A DNA stretch of 64,000 bases from an uncultured bacterium (GCA_905214875.1 CAJMNR010000010.1:17227-81226); one strand, 5' to 3'. Shown: positions 1 through 9,200, counted from the stretch's first letter. Made by a program: numbers and translations. Notes: a model not told the origin generated them from the letters alone.

Positions 1-48
1 CAAGACCAGGTTCGGCGCGGGCAACGAGCCAAAGTCCCAATGAAATAA
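1..48 (+). promoter_or_regulatory. Possible end of a structured thrS leader (T-box-like)
   Basis: The first ~45 bases are far more GC-rich than their surroundings. They can form a short hairpin (GGTTCG at 10-15 with CGAGCC at 25-30, one G-U pair) and end in AAAGTCCC. Many Firmicutes aminoacyl-tRNA synthetase genes are preceded by a T-box leader, so this could be its 3' end. The diagnostic T-box core would lie outside the window, so this is inference only. Confidence 0.3.
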
Positions 49-71
49 AGAATTGAAAGGAGAATAATGTT

Positions 72-1826
72 ATGAAAATCATTTTACAAGATGGAACCAT
101 TGAACAAGCAAAATTTGAAGAGGAACAAGGAAAGAAGGCATTTCGTCATACCGCTGCCCATATACTTGCGCAGGCAGTAAAACGTCTATATCCGGAAACA
201 AAATGTGCGATTGGTCCAGCGATTGAGGATGGATTTTATTATGACTTTGACTTTGACTTTCCATTTACAACGGAACATTTAGCCAAGGTAGAAGAAGAGA
301 TGAGAAAAATTGTAAAAGAGGGGCTTCCTTTAGAACAATTTACACTATCTAGAGATGAGGCAGTTAAACTTATGGAAGAGCAAAAGGAGCCTTATAAGAT
401 AGAGCTCATTAAGGACCATGGTGATGATGAGTATTTAAGCTTCTTTAAGCAGGGGGAATATGTGGAGTTTTGTGCTGGACCTCATGTAACAAATACGAAC
501 CTTATCAAGGCGTTTAAGCTTACAAGCGTTGCGGGAGCGTATTTTAGAGGCGATGAAAAGAATAAGATGTTAACTAGAATTTATGGCACTTGCTTCCCTA
601 AAGGAAGTGAGCTTACGGCTTATCTAAAGCAGATTGAAGAAGCAAAGCTTAGGGACCATAGAAAACTTGGCAAGGAATTGGAATTATTTACACTTATGGA
701 GGAAGGACCGGGATTCCCATTTTTCCTTCCAAAGGGCATGGTATTAAAGAACCTGTTAATAGAGTATTGGAGAAAGCTTCATAATCGAGAAGGTTATGTA
801 GAGATTTCTACGCCAATGATGTTAAATCGCAGCCTTTGGGAGACGTCAGGACACTGGGATCATTATCGTGACAATATGTATACAACAGTCATTGATGAGA
901 CGGACTTTGCGATTAAGCCTATGAACTGTCCAGGCGGAATGCTTGTGTATAAGATGCAACCACATTCTTATCGTGACCTTCCTCTTCGAATGGGCGAGCT
1001 TGGCCTTGTTCATCGCCATGAAAAGTCTGGCCAGTTACATGGCTTGATGCGTGTAAGATGTTTTACGCAGGATGATGCGCACATCTTTATGACAAGAGAG
1101 CAGATTACGGATGAAATCAAAGGGGTAGTCCGTCTGATTGACGAAGTGTATAAGAAGTTTGGATTTACGTACCATGTAGAGCTTTCCACAAGACCGGAAA
1201 ACAGCATCGGAAGTGATGAAGATTGGGAGGTCGCTACGAACGGATTAAAAGAAGCATTGGAAGAGATGCAGATGGATTATGTAGTCAACGAAGGCGATGG
1301 TGCGTTCTATGGACCTAAGATTGATTTCCACTTAAATGATTCCATTGGCAGGACATGGCAGTGTGGTACGATTCAGTTAGACTTTCAGTTGCCACAGCGA
1401 TTTGAGGCGGAGTATGTAGGAGAGGATGGAAAGAAACATCGTCCAATTATGATTCATCGTGTTGTATTTGGATCGATTGAGAGATTTATTGGTATCTTAA
1501 TTGAACATTATGCGGGCAAATTCCCAGTTTGGCTAGCACCAGTACAGGTTAAAGTCCTTCCAGTATCAGAACACTTTGAAGCATATGCCAAAGAAGTAGT
1601 GAAAAAATTAAAAGCATTAGATGTTCGTGTTGAACTAGATGAGAGAAATGAAAAACTTGGATATAAGATTCGACAAGCCCAACTGGAAAAGGTTCCATAT
1701 ATGATGATTTTAGGAGAAAAAGAACTAGAATCAGGCACGATTTCCATTCGACGCAGAGATGAAAAGGAAACGGAGACAATAACAGTGGCACAGTTTGTAG
1801 AGCGGATTCGTAAGGAAAGCCTTTAA
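72..1826 (+). CDS. thrS: Threonine--tRNA ligase, short form lacking the TGS domain
   Basis: Charges tRNA-Thr with threonine in the cytoplasm. The 584 residues show the editing-domain motifs HTAAH (residues 26-30) and CAGPHV, the class II catalytic core (KPMNCPGG with the zinc-binding Cys, the motif 2 region GLVHRHEKSG, and GSIERFIG near motif 3), and a C-terminal anticodon-binding domain (VQVKVLPVSE onward). Typical bacterial ThrRS is about 640 residues. Here the N-terminal TGS domain is reduced to the first ~15 residues (KIILQDGT) before the editing domain begins. The ATG follows GAAAGGAGA with good spacing. No terminator follows; the next gene has its own promoter. Confidence 0.95.
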   Translation: MKIILQDGTIEQAKFEEEQGKKAFRHTAAHILAQAVKRLYPETKCAIGPAIEDGFYYDFDFDFPFTTEHLAKVEEEMRKIVKEGLPLEQFTLSRDEAVKLMEEQKEPYKIELIKDHGDDEYLSFFKQGEYVEFCAGPHVTNTNLIKAFKLTSVAGAYFRGDEKNKMLTRIYGTCFPKGSELTAYLKQIEEAKLRDHRKLGKELELFTLMEEGPGFPFFLPKGMVLKNLLIEYWRKLHNREGYVEISTPMMLNRSLWETSGHWDHYRDNMYTTVIDETDFAIKPMNCPGGMLVYKMQPHSYRDLPLRMGELGLVHRHEKSGQLHGLMRVRCFTQDDAHIFMTREQITDEIKGVVRLIDEVYKKFGFTYHVELSTRPENSIGSDEDWEVATNGLKEALEEMQMDYVVNEGDGAFYGPKIDFHLNDSIGRTWQCGTIQLDFQLPQRFEAEYVGEDGKKHRPIMIHRVVFGSIERFIGILIEHYAGKFPVWLAPVQVKVLPVSEHFEAYAKEVVKKLKALDVRVELDERNEKLGYKIRQAQLEKVPYMMILGEKELESGTISIRRRDEKETETITVAQFVERIRKESL

Positions 1827-1838
1827 ATAGGATATTAT

Positions 1839-1867
1839 TTGACAACTCCATACAAACTAGATATTAT
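1839..1867 (+). promoter_or_regulatory. Sigma-70-type promoter for the flavoprotein genes
   Basis: TTGACA at 1839-1844, a 17-base spacer and TATTAT at 1862-1867, 32 bases ahead of the start at 1899. It probably drives 1899-4760 and possibly proB onward. Confidence 0.65.
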
Positions 1868-1898
1868 ATAACTATTAATATCATTGGAGGAATAACAG

Positions 1899-3131
1899 TT
1901 GAATTACGATATTATCGTTGTCGGTGGCGGTGCTTCAGGCCTTGTGGCTGCTATAACTGCAGCAAGAAATAAAAGTAAGGTTTTAGTGTTGGAGCACAAA
2001 GATAAAATAGCGAAGAAAATATTAGCGACGGGCAATGGAAAATGCAATTTTACAAATACGTATTATGATGATACAGTATTTCGTAGTGATTCGCCGTCAT
2101 TCGTGCTTCCTGTGTTAGAGCAATTTTCAGTGAATGATACCATTCATTTTTTTGAAGAACTAGGGGTCTACCCAAAAGATAGAAATGGATATTTATATCC
2201 GAATTCAGGTCAGGCACAGACCATTCTCGACGTGCTCCGTATGGAAATCGAGCGTTTGCGTGTGCCGGTTCTTGTGGAAGAGCATGTGTCTTCCATCAAG
2301 AAGCAAAAGTCGGGATTTGTAGTAACAACAGGAAAAAATAAGTTTACGTCGGAAAAGGTCATCTTATGTACCGGTGGTAAGGCGGGCGAAGCCTTAGGTT
2401 CCGATGGAAGCGGATATGAACTAAGCAAATCTTTAGGGCATCATATGACACCGATTACGCCTGCGCTTACAGCACTTCGTTCGAAGATGAAATGCTTTAA
2501 GATGGTTGCAGGGGTGCGTACGGATGTGATGCTCACTCTTCTTGTCGATAAGAAAAAGGCGGCAACCGAAGAGGGAGAGCTTCAGCTTACAGATTATGGA
2601 ATCTCCGGAATTCCGGTATTTCAAATTAGCCGTTATGCGACCCGTGCATTAGCGGAGAAAAAGACTGTCGAGGTAGTGATTGACTTCTTACCAAAGGCAT
2701 CCTATCACGAAGCGGTAGCTTTGCTAGAAGAACGTAAGAGGCTTCGTGGACAAAAACTAGTAGAGGAATTCTTAATTGGCTTATTAAACAGCAAAGTATG
2801 TGCAATGTTAATTAAAGAGGCAGGACTTGATGGTAAGAAGCAGTGTGCGACCTTATCGAATAAGGATCTTAACCGTCTTGCCTCTTATTTGAAAAAGTTT
2901 GTTGTGACGATTGATTCTTCCAATTCCTTTGATAAGGCGCAAGTGTGTGCTGGGGGAGTGGTAACAAAAGAAATCAATGCAAAGACAATGGAATCAAAAC
3001 TAGTAAAAGATTTATATTTCGCGGGAGAACTTGTCGATGTGGACGGTACTTGCGGCGGATATAATTTACAATGGGCATGGAGCTCAGGTTATGTTGCAGG
3101 ATTACATGCAAGTAAGACAAAAAGAAAGTAA
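1899..3131 (+). CDS. HI0933/BaiN-family FAD-dependent oxidoreductase
   Basis: A 410-residue flavoprotein of the HI0933-like family (also called aminoacetone oxidase or BaiN-like). The N-terminal Rossmann motif is VVGGGASGLVAAI (about residues 7-19), followed by the family motif ILATGNGKCNFTN. A second nucleotide-contact motif (ILCTGGKAGEALGSDGSG) lies mid-protein, and the C-terminal FAD motif is ELVDVDGTCGGYNLQWAW. Translation starts at TTG 1899, which has GGAGG 8 bases upstream. The physiological substrate is unknown. Family members have been linked to bile-acid or aminoacetone chemistry, but nothing here decides between them. The next gene, another flavoprotein, follows after 24 bases. Confidence 0.85.
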   Translation: MNYDIIVVGGGASGLVAAITAARNKSKVLVLEHKDKIAKKILATGNGKCNFTNTYYDDTVFRSDSPSFVLPVLEQFSVNDTIHFFEELGVYPKDRNGYLYPNSGQAQTILDVLRMEIERLRVPVLVEEHVSSIKKQKSGFVVTTGKNKFTSEKVILCTGGKAGEALGSDGSGYELSKSLGHHMTPITPALTALRSKMKCFKMVAGVRTDVMLTLLVDKKKAATEEGELQLTDYGISGIPVFQISRYATRALAEKKTVEVVIDFLPKASYHEAVALLEERKRLRGQKLVEEFLIGLLNSKVCAMLIKEAGLDGKKQCATLSNKDLNRLASYLKKFVVTIDSSNSFDKAQVCAGGVVTKEINAKTMESKLVKDLYFAGELVDVDGTCGGYNLQWAWSSGYVAGLHASKTKRK

Positions 3132-3155
3132 CATAACAAATAGAAGGGATTATGT

Positions 3156-4760
3156 ATGATTAGAATTTCACAGATTAAGGTTAATATCGACCGAATCATT
3201 GGAAAAGACGAATATGCTGTCGTATTAAAAGAAGCAGCAAAGGCATTACGTATGGATATGTCAAAACTTCATAAAATGGAAATTATGAAGCGTTCCATCG
3301 ATGCACGTAAGAAACCAGAAATCAAATATATTTATCAGGTTGACGTTGCCATCGATCATGAAGAAAAGTTCATGAAGCGTAATAAGAATAATAATATTAC
3401 CGTTGCAAAACGTAAAAAATATAATTTCCGTCCAGTTGGAACGACTGAACTAAAGACTCGTCCAGTTGTGGTGGGAAGCGGCCCTGCAGGTTTATTTGCA
3501 GCGTATATGCTTTCTTTAAATGGATATGAACCGATTCTGTTAGAGCGTGGTGCGGATGTCGATACCCGTGTAAAAGACGTGAATGAATTCTGGAAGACTG
3601 CAAAGCTTAATCCAGAAAGTAACGTACAGTTCGGGGAAGGTGGAGCAGGAACATTCTCCGATGGTAAGTTAAATACGGTAGTAAAAGATGAGTTAGGTCG
3701 TAACCGCTTTATCTATGAAACATTTGTAGCACATGGTGCACCAGAGGATATCCTTTATTCCAATAAGCCACATATCGGTACAGACCGTTTACGTGACGTT
3801 GTAAAAGGAATGAGACAGGAAATTATCGATTTTGGCGGAGAGGTACGTTTCCACAGCAAGGTGACAGACATTAACTGCGAGGGTAATAAGATTGTAAGTG
3901 TCGTAGTGAATGGTACGGAAACAATTGAAACCGATGTTGTTGTACTTGCCATTGGACATAGTGCAAGAGATACCTTTGAGATGCTTCATGAAAAAGGAAT
4001 TCCGATGGAAAAGAAAAACTTTGCAATCGGAGCACGTATCGAACATCCACAGAATATTATTAACCATAGCCAATATGGGGATGCGGCAGACAAACTTCCA
4101 GCAGCGGATTATAAGCTTACGTATCATGCGTCCAATGACCGTGGGGTATATTCCTTCTGTATGTGTCCAGGCGGTTTCGTGGTAGATTCATCTTCCGAAG
4201 AAGGCCATCTTGTAGTGAATGGTATGAGTAACTATGACCGTGGTGAAAAGAACGCAAACTCTGCAATCATCGTTCAAGTAACAGCAGAGGATTTTGAAGA
4301 TGAGTCACCACTTGCAGGTATGTACTTCCAAAGAAAATGGGAAAAAGCAGCCTATAACGTTGCAAATGGAATTGTTCCAGTACAGAGATTTGGAGATTTT
4401 TGTGACAACAAAGTAACCTCTTCTTTTGGTACAGTAACACCAAATATCAAAGGACAGTATACAATGGGAAATATACGTGAGTGTCTTCCTAGCTATGTTG
4501 CAGAGTCTATGATTGAAGGAATCAAGTATTTTGATTCAAAGATTGCAGGATTCGGTAATCCGGATGCCTTATTAGTAGGTGTGGAAACGAGAACGAGTTC
4601 TCCTGTAAGAATCAACCGTAACGAAGATCGTGAAAGCACTGTGAGAGGACTTTATCCGTGTGGGGAAGGTGCTGGCTACGCTGGTGGAATCACAAGTGCA
4701 GCAATTGATGGAATAAAAGTATACGAAGCAATTGCAAAAGAATACAAGCCTCGTGTATAA
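3156..4760 (+). CDS. FAD-dependent dehydrogenase, COG2509 type
   Basis: A 534-residue cytoplasmic flavoprotein. A ~90-residue N-terminal domain (ISQIKVNIDR..., ferredoxin-like in relatives) precedes the dinucleotide-binding motif VVVGSGPAGLFAAYML near residues 105-120. Further family motifs are NVQFGEGGAGTFSDGKL and the C-terminal FAD motif GLYPCGEGAGYAGGITSAA. This is the usual architecture of the uncharacterised FAD-dependent dehydrogenases of Firmicutes. It is probably co-transcribed with the preceding HI0933-type gene, and proB starts 20 bases downstream. Substrate unknown. Confidence 0.85.
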   Translation: MIRISQIKVNIDRIIGKDEYAVVLKEAAKALRMDMSKLHKMEIMKRSIDARKKPEIKYIYQVDVAIDHEEKFMKRNKNNNITVAKRKKYNFRPVGTTELKTRPVVVGSGPAGLFAAYMLSLNGYEPILLERGADVDTRVKDVNEFWKTAKLNPESNVQFGEGGAGTFSDGKLNTVVKDELGRNRFIYETFVAHGAPEDILYSNKPHIGTDRLRDVVKGMRQEIIDFGGEVRFHSKVTDINCEGNKIVSVVVNGTETIETDVVVLAIGHSARDTFEMLHEKGIPMEKKNFAIGARIEHPQNIINHSQYGDAADKLPAADYKLTYHASNDRGVYSFCMCPGGFVVDSSSEEGHLVVNGMSNYDRGEKNANSAIIVQVTAEDFEDESPLAGMYFQRKWEKAAYNVANGIVPVQRFGDFCDNKVTSSFGTVTPNIKGQYTMGNIRECLPSYVAESMIEGIKYFDSKIAGFGNPDALLVGVETRTSSPVRINRNEDRESTVRGLYPCGEGAGYAGGITSAAIDGIKVYEAIAKEYKPRV

Positions 4761-4780
4761 ACGATTAATGGGAGGATGTT

Positions 4781-5629
4781 ATGGATTACAGAGAGTTACT
4801 AAAGGATAAAAAAAGAATTGTCGTTAAGATTGGTTCTTCTACAATCACACATAGTGAGACAGGAACTGCAAATCTTAGAACGTTAGAGCGTTTAGTTCGT
4901 ATTCTTACAGATTTGCAAAATGAAGGAAAAGAAGTTGTCTTAGTATCTTCTGGAGCGATTGCAGTAGGTAGAAAGGCACTTAATCTTAAAGATAAACCTA
5001 CTGAAACAAAGGTGCGCCAAGCGTGTGCTGCTGTAGGGCAGGCAAAGCTTATGATGCTTTATCAAAAGTTATTTGCAGAATACAATCAGATGTGTGCGCA
5101 GATACTAATTACAAAATATACAATGTTAAATGATATTAGCCGTAAAAATGCCGAGAATACATTTCATGAGTTACTTGACCTTGGCGTAATCCCAATCGTA
5201 AATGAAAACGATACGGTTTCTACAGAAGAGCTAGAATACGTTAATTTTGGTGATAATGATACGTTAAGTGCCCTTGTAGCGGCTCTTATCGATGCCGACT
5301 TATTGATTCTTCTATCAGACATCGACGGCCTTTATACCGATGATCCTAGAAAGAATCCAGATGCAGAATTTATAAGCGTTGTCGATTGCATTGACGAAAA
5401 GCTTGTAAAGATGGGCAAAGGTGCAGGATCAAGTGTTGGAACTGGCGGAATGGCAACTAAGATTGCCGCAGCAAGAATCGCAACAAGTGCTGGTGCAGAC
5501 ATGGTAATTGCCAATGGAGAAGATGTTGAAATCATCGGCTCAATCATGGATGGGGAAAAGATAGGAACGATTTTCAAAGCCCATGAACAAAAGGACTTTG
5601 ACCTTCTTGACTATCTTGAGACAAACTAA
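4781..5629 (+). CDS. proB: Glutamate 5-kinase without PUA domain
   Basis: Phosphorylates glutamate to gamma-glutamyl phosphate, the first step of proline synthesis. The amino-acid-kinase fold is shown by VVKIGSSTITHS (N-terminus), SSGAIAVGRKAL, NENDTVST, FGDNDTLSALVAALIDAD and LLSDIDGLYTDDPR. At 282 residues it ends after the kinase domain; the C-terminal PUA domain of the ~367-residue E. coli enzyme is absent, as in many clostridial ProB proteins. The ATG follows GGGAGG. proA lies 0.9 kb downstream, with two small genes between, so this is a split proB...proA operon. Confidence 0.95.
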   Translation: MDYRELLKDKKRIVVKIGSSTITHSETGTANLRTLERLVRILTDLQNEGKEVVLVSSGAIAVGRKALNLKDKPTETKVRQACAAVGQAKLMMLYQKLFAEYNQMCAQILITKYTMLNDISRKNAENTFHELLDLGVIPIVNENDTVSTEELEYVNFGDNDTLSALVAALIDADLLILLSDIDGLYTDDPRKNPDAEFISVVDCIDEKLVKMGKGAGSSVGTGGMATKIAAARIATSAGADMVIANGEDVEIIGSIMDGEKIGTIFKAHEQKDFDLLDYLETN

Positions 5630-5682
5630 GCGACGAAAAAATACAAAAAAGCAAAATGACATAGAGTAAGAGAGGATCTATT

Positions 5683-5916
5683 ATGGACGATTTAAAAATT
5701 GCAAGAATTAATGAATTAGCGAGAAAAGCAAAAGCGGAAGGATTAACTGAAGAAGAAAAAGAAGAACAACAAAAACTTCGTCAGGAATATATTGAAGCAT
5801 ACCGCAGAAATTTGAGAAGTCAATTGGATAGTATCAAAGTTGTTAATCCTGATGGATCCGTAACAGAGCTTAAAACAGTTGGCGAAATAAACAGAAAAAA
5901 GAAAAAGTTAAACTAA
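5683..5916 (+). CDS. DUF896 (YnzC-type) small protein
   Basis: A 77-residue charged, helical protein. It shows the family pattern IARINELARKAKAEGLTEEE, then KLRQEYIEAYRRNLRSQLD and VVNPDGS. Firmicutes DUF896 proteins (UPF0291, B. subtilis YnzC) are small cytoplasmic proteins of unknown function. It sits between proB and the 5-formyl-THF cyclo-ligase gene in the same direction. RBS: AGAGGA before the ATG. Confidence 0.85.
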   Translation: MDDLKIARINELARKAKAEGLTEEEKEEQQKLRQEYIEAYRRNLRSQLDSIKVVNPDGSVTELKTVGEINRKKKKLN

Positions 5917-5954
5917 GGTATTAAAAATAAAATCGGAAAAGTCAGGTGAATACG

Positions 5955-6563
5955 GTGACAAAACAAGAAATCCGAGACTATGTACGAAAAGAAAAGCGTA
6001 CACTTACAAAACAAAAGATCAGTGACTACAGTAAAGAGATTATTCGTAATCTCTTTACTTGTACTTGTTACAAAGAAGCTTTCGAAGTATATACATATGT
6101 GTCATATAATCAGGAGGCAGATACAAAAGAGCTTATAATACAGGCCCTAAAGGATAAAAAGAGAGTGGCCGTGCCAAAAGTCATTGGAGAAGAAATGGAG
6201 TTTTTCTACATTACTTCTTTGGATGAGGTGAAAGAGGGCTACCAGCATATCTTAGAGCCGATTACGAGCGAGAAGGCAGTGCCGCAAAGTGGCAGCAATC
6301 CATTGATGCTCATGCCAGGGCTTGCATTTGATCGAAATGGCAACCGTATTGGTTATGGCGGCGGCTTTTATGATAAATATTTATTACGATATCAAGAGGC
6401 GCAGTTTATCAAGTGTGCGCTAGGCTATGAATTTCAGTTGTTTGAGCAGTTAGAAAGAGAGCAGTTTGATATTCCGGTAGATATGGTCGTAACGCCAAAA
6501 GAAATAGTTAAGACGAATGTTAGGATAGCGAATAAGAGGGAGGAAGTAGTATGGAATATTTAA
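5955..6563 (+). CDS. 5-formyltetrahydrofolate cyclo-ligase
   Basis: Converts 5-formyl-THF to 5,10-methenyl-THF with ATP, in cytoplasmic one-carbon metabolism. The N-terminus carries the substrate/ATP-binding basic pattern (EIRDYVRKEKR), and the C-terminal signature is RIGYGGGFYDKYL. The GTG at 5955 is preferred because AGGTGA (5944-5949) lies 5 bases before it; an in-frame GTG at 5946 overlaps that site. The predicted length of 202 residues is normal. The 3' end overlaps proA by 13 bases, which implies coupled translation. Confidence 0.9.
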   Translation: MTKQEIRDYVRKEKRTLTKQKISDYSKEIIRNLFTCTCYKEAFEVYTYVSYNQEADTKELIIQALKDKKRVAVPKVIGEEMEFFYITSLDEVKEGYQHILEPITSEKAVPQSGSNPLMLMPGLAFDRNGNRIGYGGGFYDKYLLRYQEAQFIKCALGYEFQLFEQLEREQFDIPVDMVVTPKEIVKTNVRIANKREEVVWNI

Positions 6564-7798
6564 TCGAGTTAGGAAAGAATGCGAAAGCAGCGGCAACGAA
6601 AATGAACGTTCTTACACAACAGCAAAAGAACGATGGCCTTACTGCAGTAGCCAAAGCTTTAGTAGCCAATAAGGACAGAATCTTAAAAGCAAATGAAGTA
6701 GATGTAAATAAGGCAATTGAACGAGGAGTAAAGGATTCTTTAGTGGATCGTCTTCGTTTGACAGAGAAGCGAATTGAAGGAATGAGCGAAGGAATCCTTC
6801 AAGTAGCGGCACTTCCAGATCCAATCGGTGAAATGACTGGTATGACTGTTCGCCCAAACGGCTTACAGATCGGAACGAAGCGAGTACCTCTTGGCGTTGT
6901 CGGAATTATTTTTGAATCCAGACCAAACGTTACAGCAGATGCATTTGCATTATGCTTTAAGACGAGCAACGCAGTAATCTTAAAAGGTGGTTCGGATGCC
7001 CTTTCTTCCAATATGGAAATCGTGGCTGTCATCAAAGAAGCATTGGAAAGCGAGAACCTTCCAACTGACGCTATCCAATTAATCGAAAAGACAGACCGTG
7101 CAGTCGTTACAGCATTTATGAAGATGAATGACTACGTGGATGTATTGATTCCTAGAGGCGGTGCAGGATTAATCAAGGCAGTCGTTGAAAATGCTACAAT
7201 TCCTGTTATTGAAACAGGTACTGGTAACTGTCATATATACGTGGATGAGTTTGCTGATCAATCTATGGCGCTTCCTATCATCGAAAATGCGAAGACACAG
7301 CGTACTGGCGTATGTAATGCGATGGAATCCTTAGTCGTACATGAAAAGGTAGCAAAAGAGTTCCTTCCAAAACTGTATGAATTATTAAAAGAAAAGAACG
7401 TTGAGTTCCGCGGAGATGAGCGTGCTTGTGCCATCGTAAAGGAATTCGTGCCTGCAACGGACGAAGATTTCTATACGGAATTCTTAGACCTTATTATGTC
7501 TGTTAAAGTAGTAGATTCCATTGAAGAGGCAATTGCGTTTATCAATGAACATAATACGAAACATAGTGAAGCAATCATTACAAACGATTATGCAAATTCT
7601 ATGAAATTCTTAAATGAAATCGATGCAGCAGCAGTATATGTAAATGCTTCTACTAGATTTACAGATGGTTTCGAATTTGGATTTGGTGCAGAAATCGGTA
7701 TCAGCACACAAAAGCTTCACGCAAGAGGTCCAATGGGACTACTAGCGCTTACGACAACAAAATACGTCATTTTCGGAAATGGCCAAATCAGAAAATAA
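6551..7798 (+). CDS. proA: Gamma-glutamyl phosphate reductase
   Basis: Reduces gamma-glutamyl phosphate to glutamate semialdehyde with NADPH, the second step of proline synthesis. The 415 residues show the aldehyde-dehydrogenase-like fold: VPLGVVGIIFESRPNVT (nucleotide-binding), ILKGGSDAL, LIPRGGAGLI, the catalytic cysteine in RTGVCNAMESL and the C-terminal FGAEIGISTQKLHARGPMG. The ATG is preceded by GGGAGGA. The start overlaps the folate cyclo-ligase gene. Confidence 0.95.
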   Translation: MEYLIELGKNAKAAATKMNVLTQQQKNDGLTAVAKALVANKDRILKANEVDVNKAIERGVKDSLVDRLRLTEKRIEGMSEGILQVAALPDPIGEMTGMTVRPNGLQIGTKRVPLGVVGIIFESRPNVTADAFALCFKTSNAVILKGGSDALSSNMEIVAVIKEALESENLPTDAIQLIEKTDRAVVTAFMKMNDYVDVLIPRGGAGLIKAVVENATIPVIETGTGNCHIYVDEFADQSMALPIIENAKTQRTGVCNAMESLVVHEKVAKEFLPKLYELLKEKNVEFRGDERACAIVKEFVPATDEDFYTEFLDLIMSVKVVDSIEEAIAFINEHNTKHSEAIITNDYANSMKFLNEIDAAAVYVNASTRFTDGFEFGFGAEIGISTQKLHARGPMGLLALTTTKYVIFGNGQIRK

Positions 7799-7807
7799 TG
7801 TAACATC

Positions 7808-7836
7808 TTGTCAAAAATAGTATTATTTGATATCAT
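7808..7836 (+). promoter_or_regulatory. Promoter for the hemerythrin gene
   Basis: TTGTCA at 7808-7813, a 17-base spacer and TATCAT at 7831-7836, about 60 bases before the start codon at 7898. Confidence 0.55.
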
Positions 7837-7897
7837 ATGGATGGAGAGTTAGGTAGGGATAGCATGCACTTGTTTGGAGAGCAAAGGAGAGCATTGA

Positions 7898-8287
7898 ATG
7901 TACGAAATGAAAGATGCCTATTTAACTGGAATTCCAATGATTGATCAAGAACATGGTAGATTATTTGAGATTGCGGAGGAAGCCTTCCAGTTAAAGAATA
8001 ATGAGTTTATCGCAGACAAATATGATGATCTGAGAGCGATTCTAATTGAGTTAAGGGAATACACGAAAATGCATTTTGAACACGAGGAAGAGTATATGAG
8101 AAGCATCAATTACAAAAAGATGTTTACTCAAGTCGTAGAACATCGTGCATTTATTGAAAAATTAGAAGAATTCGATATAGAAAGCATCAATGAGAACTCA
8201 GATGACTTAATCGATGAAATCTTAAAATTTCTAACCGATTGGTTGATTGAACATATTTTTGAAAATGATAAACAAATAGGTAAATAG
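7898..8287 (+). CDS. Bacteriohemerythrin
   Basis: A 129-residue single-domain oxygen- or iron-binding four-helix protein. The di-iron ligands are all visible: H19 (DQEH), H59 and E63 (HFEHE), H82 (VEHRAF), H119 and D124 (WLIEHIFENDK). There is no signal peptide or fused domain, so it is cytoplasmic. In anaerobes such proteins are thought to bind or sense O2. It is monocistronic: its own promoter lies upstream, and a hairpin terminator follows directly. Confidence 0.92.
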   Translation: MYEMKDAYLTGIPMIDQEHGRLFEIAEEAFQLKNNEFIADKYDDLRAILIELREYTKMHFEHEEEYMRSINYKKMFTQVVEHRAFIEKLEEFDIESINENSDDLIDEILKFLTDWLIEHIFENDKQIGK

Positions 8288-8292
8288 TAGCT

Positions 8293-8338
8293 AGGACACA
8301 GGAACAAGTGAAATTCATTTGATTCATGTGTCCTTTTT
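8293..8338 (+). terminator. Terminator of the hemerythrin gene
   Basis: AGGACACA (8293-8300) pairs with TGTGTCCT (8327-8334), followed by a T run. The -35 element of the next promoter lies inside this hairpin. Confidence 0.7.
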
Positions 8339-8347
8339 AGGTATAAT
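8319..8347 (+). promoter_or_regulatory. Promoter for the nucleotidyltransferase/two-component/ABC genes
   Basis: TTGATT at 8319-8324, a 17-base spacer and TATAAT at 8342-8347. It overlaps the loop and 3' arm of the preceding terminator. Confidence 0.6.
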
Positions 8348-8387
8348 TTTACTAAAAACTTGTAAGTGTCAAGAGAGGAGTAAGATC

Positions 8388-9200
8388 ATGAATGAAATGA
8401 ATCGAATCCTACTAAAGTTAAGCACATATCCAGAGGTCGACGCAATCGCAATTGGTGGTTCAAGGGCTACGAATCGATATGACGACAGCTCAGACTATGA
8501 TGTGTATGTTTATTTAAATCATGACCTAAGAGAAGAGATAAGAACTAGAATTCTGGCACCGGAGTGCTCACATTTAGAGATAGGAAATCATTTTTGGGAG
8601 TTAGAAGACAATGGCACTTTGAATTGTGGAACAGATTTTGACATCGTATATCGTGACAGTAATGCGTTTACAGAAGAAGTTGCAGATGTGGTGGAGAGAA
8701 ATCGTCTGCATAATAGTTATACGACGTGTTTCTGGCATAACCTGATGACCTGCCAGATCATACATGAAAGAAATGAGATGCTATCAAACCTTAAGAAACG
8801 GTTTAAAGTAGCATATCCAAAGAAACTGAAATTAGAAATCATAAAGAATCATACAAGGCTTTTACATGGAAATACGCCTTCCTACGACATGCAGATAAAA
8901 AAGGCAATGATGCGTGACGATTATGTCAGCATCAACCATAGGGTGACGGAATTCTTGGCAACATATTTTGACTTATTATTTGCCCTTAATGAGACTTACA
9001 ATCCAGGAGAAAAGCGCCTTGCAAGTATCGCAAAGGCAACTTGCAGTAAACTCCCAAAAGACTTTGAAACGGATATGGAACAGTTATTTGCACATATGTA
9101 TTCGAAGGAGGTTGGTGGTATCATCGATAGAATGGTGGCTTCCATGTTGGAACTTGTGAGAGAGGAAATGACAAATGAAAAAATCGATTTTAATTGTTGA
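8388..9200 (+). CDS. Nucleotidyltransferase-fold protein with DUF4037-like C-terminus
   Basis: About 270 residues from ATG 8388 (RBS GAGAGGAG). An upstream in-frame start would lie inside the promoter and is rejected. The N-terminal minimal nucleotidyltransferase motif is IAIGGSRATNRYDDSSDYDVY (GS followed by SDYD), with a further acidic DFDIVYR that could supply the third metal-ligand Asp. The C-terminal ~150 residues are helical and match the DUF4037 pattern (TTCFWHNLMTC, SINHRVTEFLATYFD, PGEKRL). Relatives are uncharacterised; aminoglycoside-type or other small-molecule nucleotidylation is only a guess. The 3' end overlaps the response-regulator gene by 26 bases, so it belongs to that operon. 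Confidence 0.75.
   Translation: MNEMNRILLKLSTYPEVDAIAIGGSRATNRYDDSSDYDVYVYLNHDLREEIRTRILAPECSHLEIGNHFWELEDNGTLNCGTDFDIVYRDSNAFTEEVADVVERNRLHNSYTTCFWHNLMTCQIIHERNEMLSNLKKRFKVAYPKKLKLEIIKNHTRLLHGNTPSYDMQIKKAMMRDDYVSINHRVTEFLATYFDLLFALNETYNPGEKRLASIAKATCSKLPKDFETDMEQLFAHMYSKEVGGIIDRMVASMLELVREEMTNEKIDFNC

Noticed and set aside
8319..8387. Upstream extension of the nucleotidyltransferase
   Set aside because: It would begin within the -35 element of its own promoter; ATG 8388 has a strong ribosome site.
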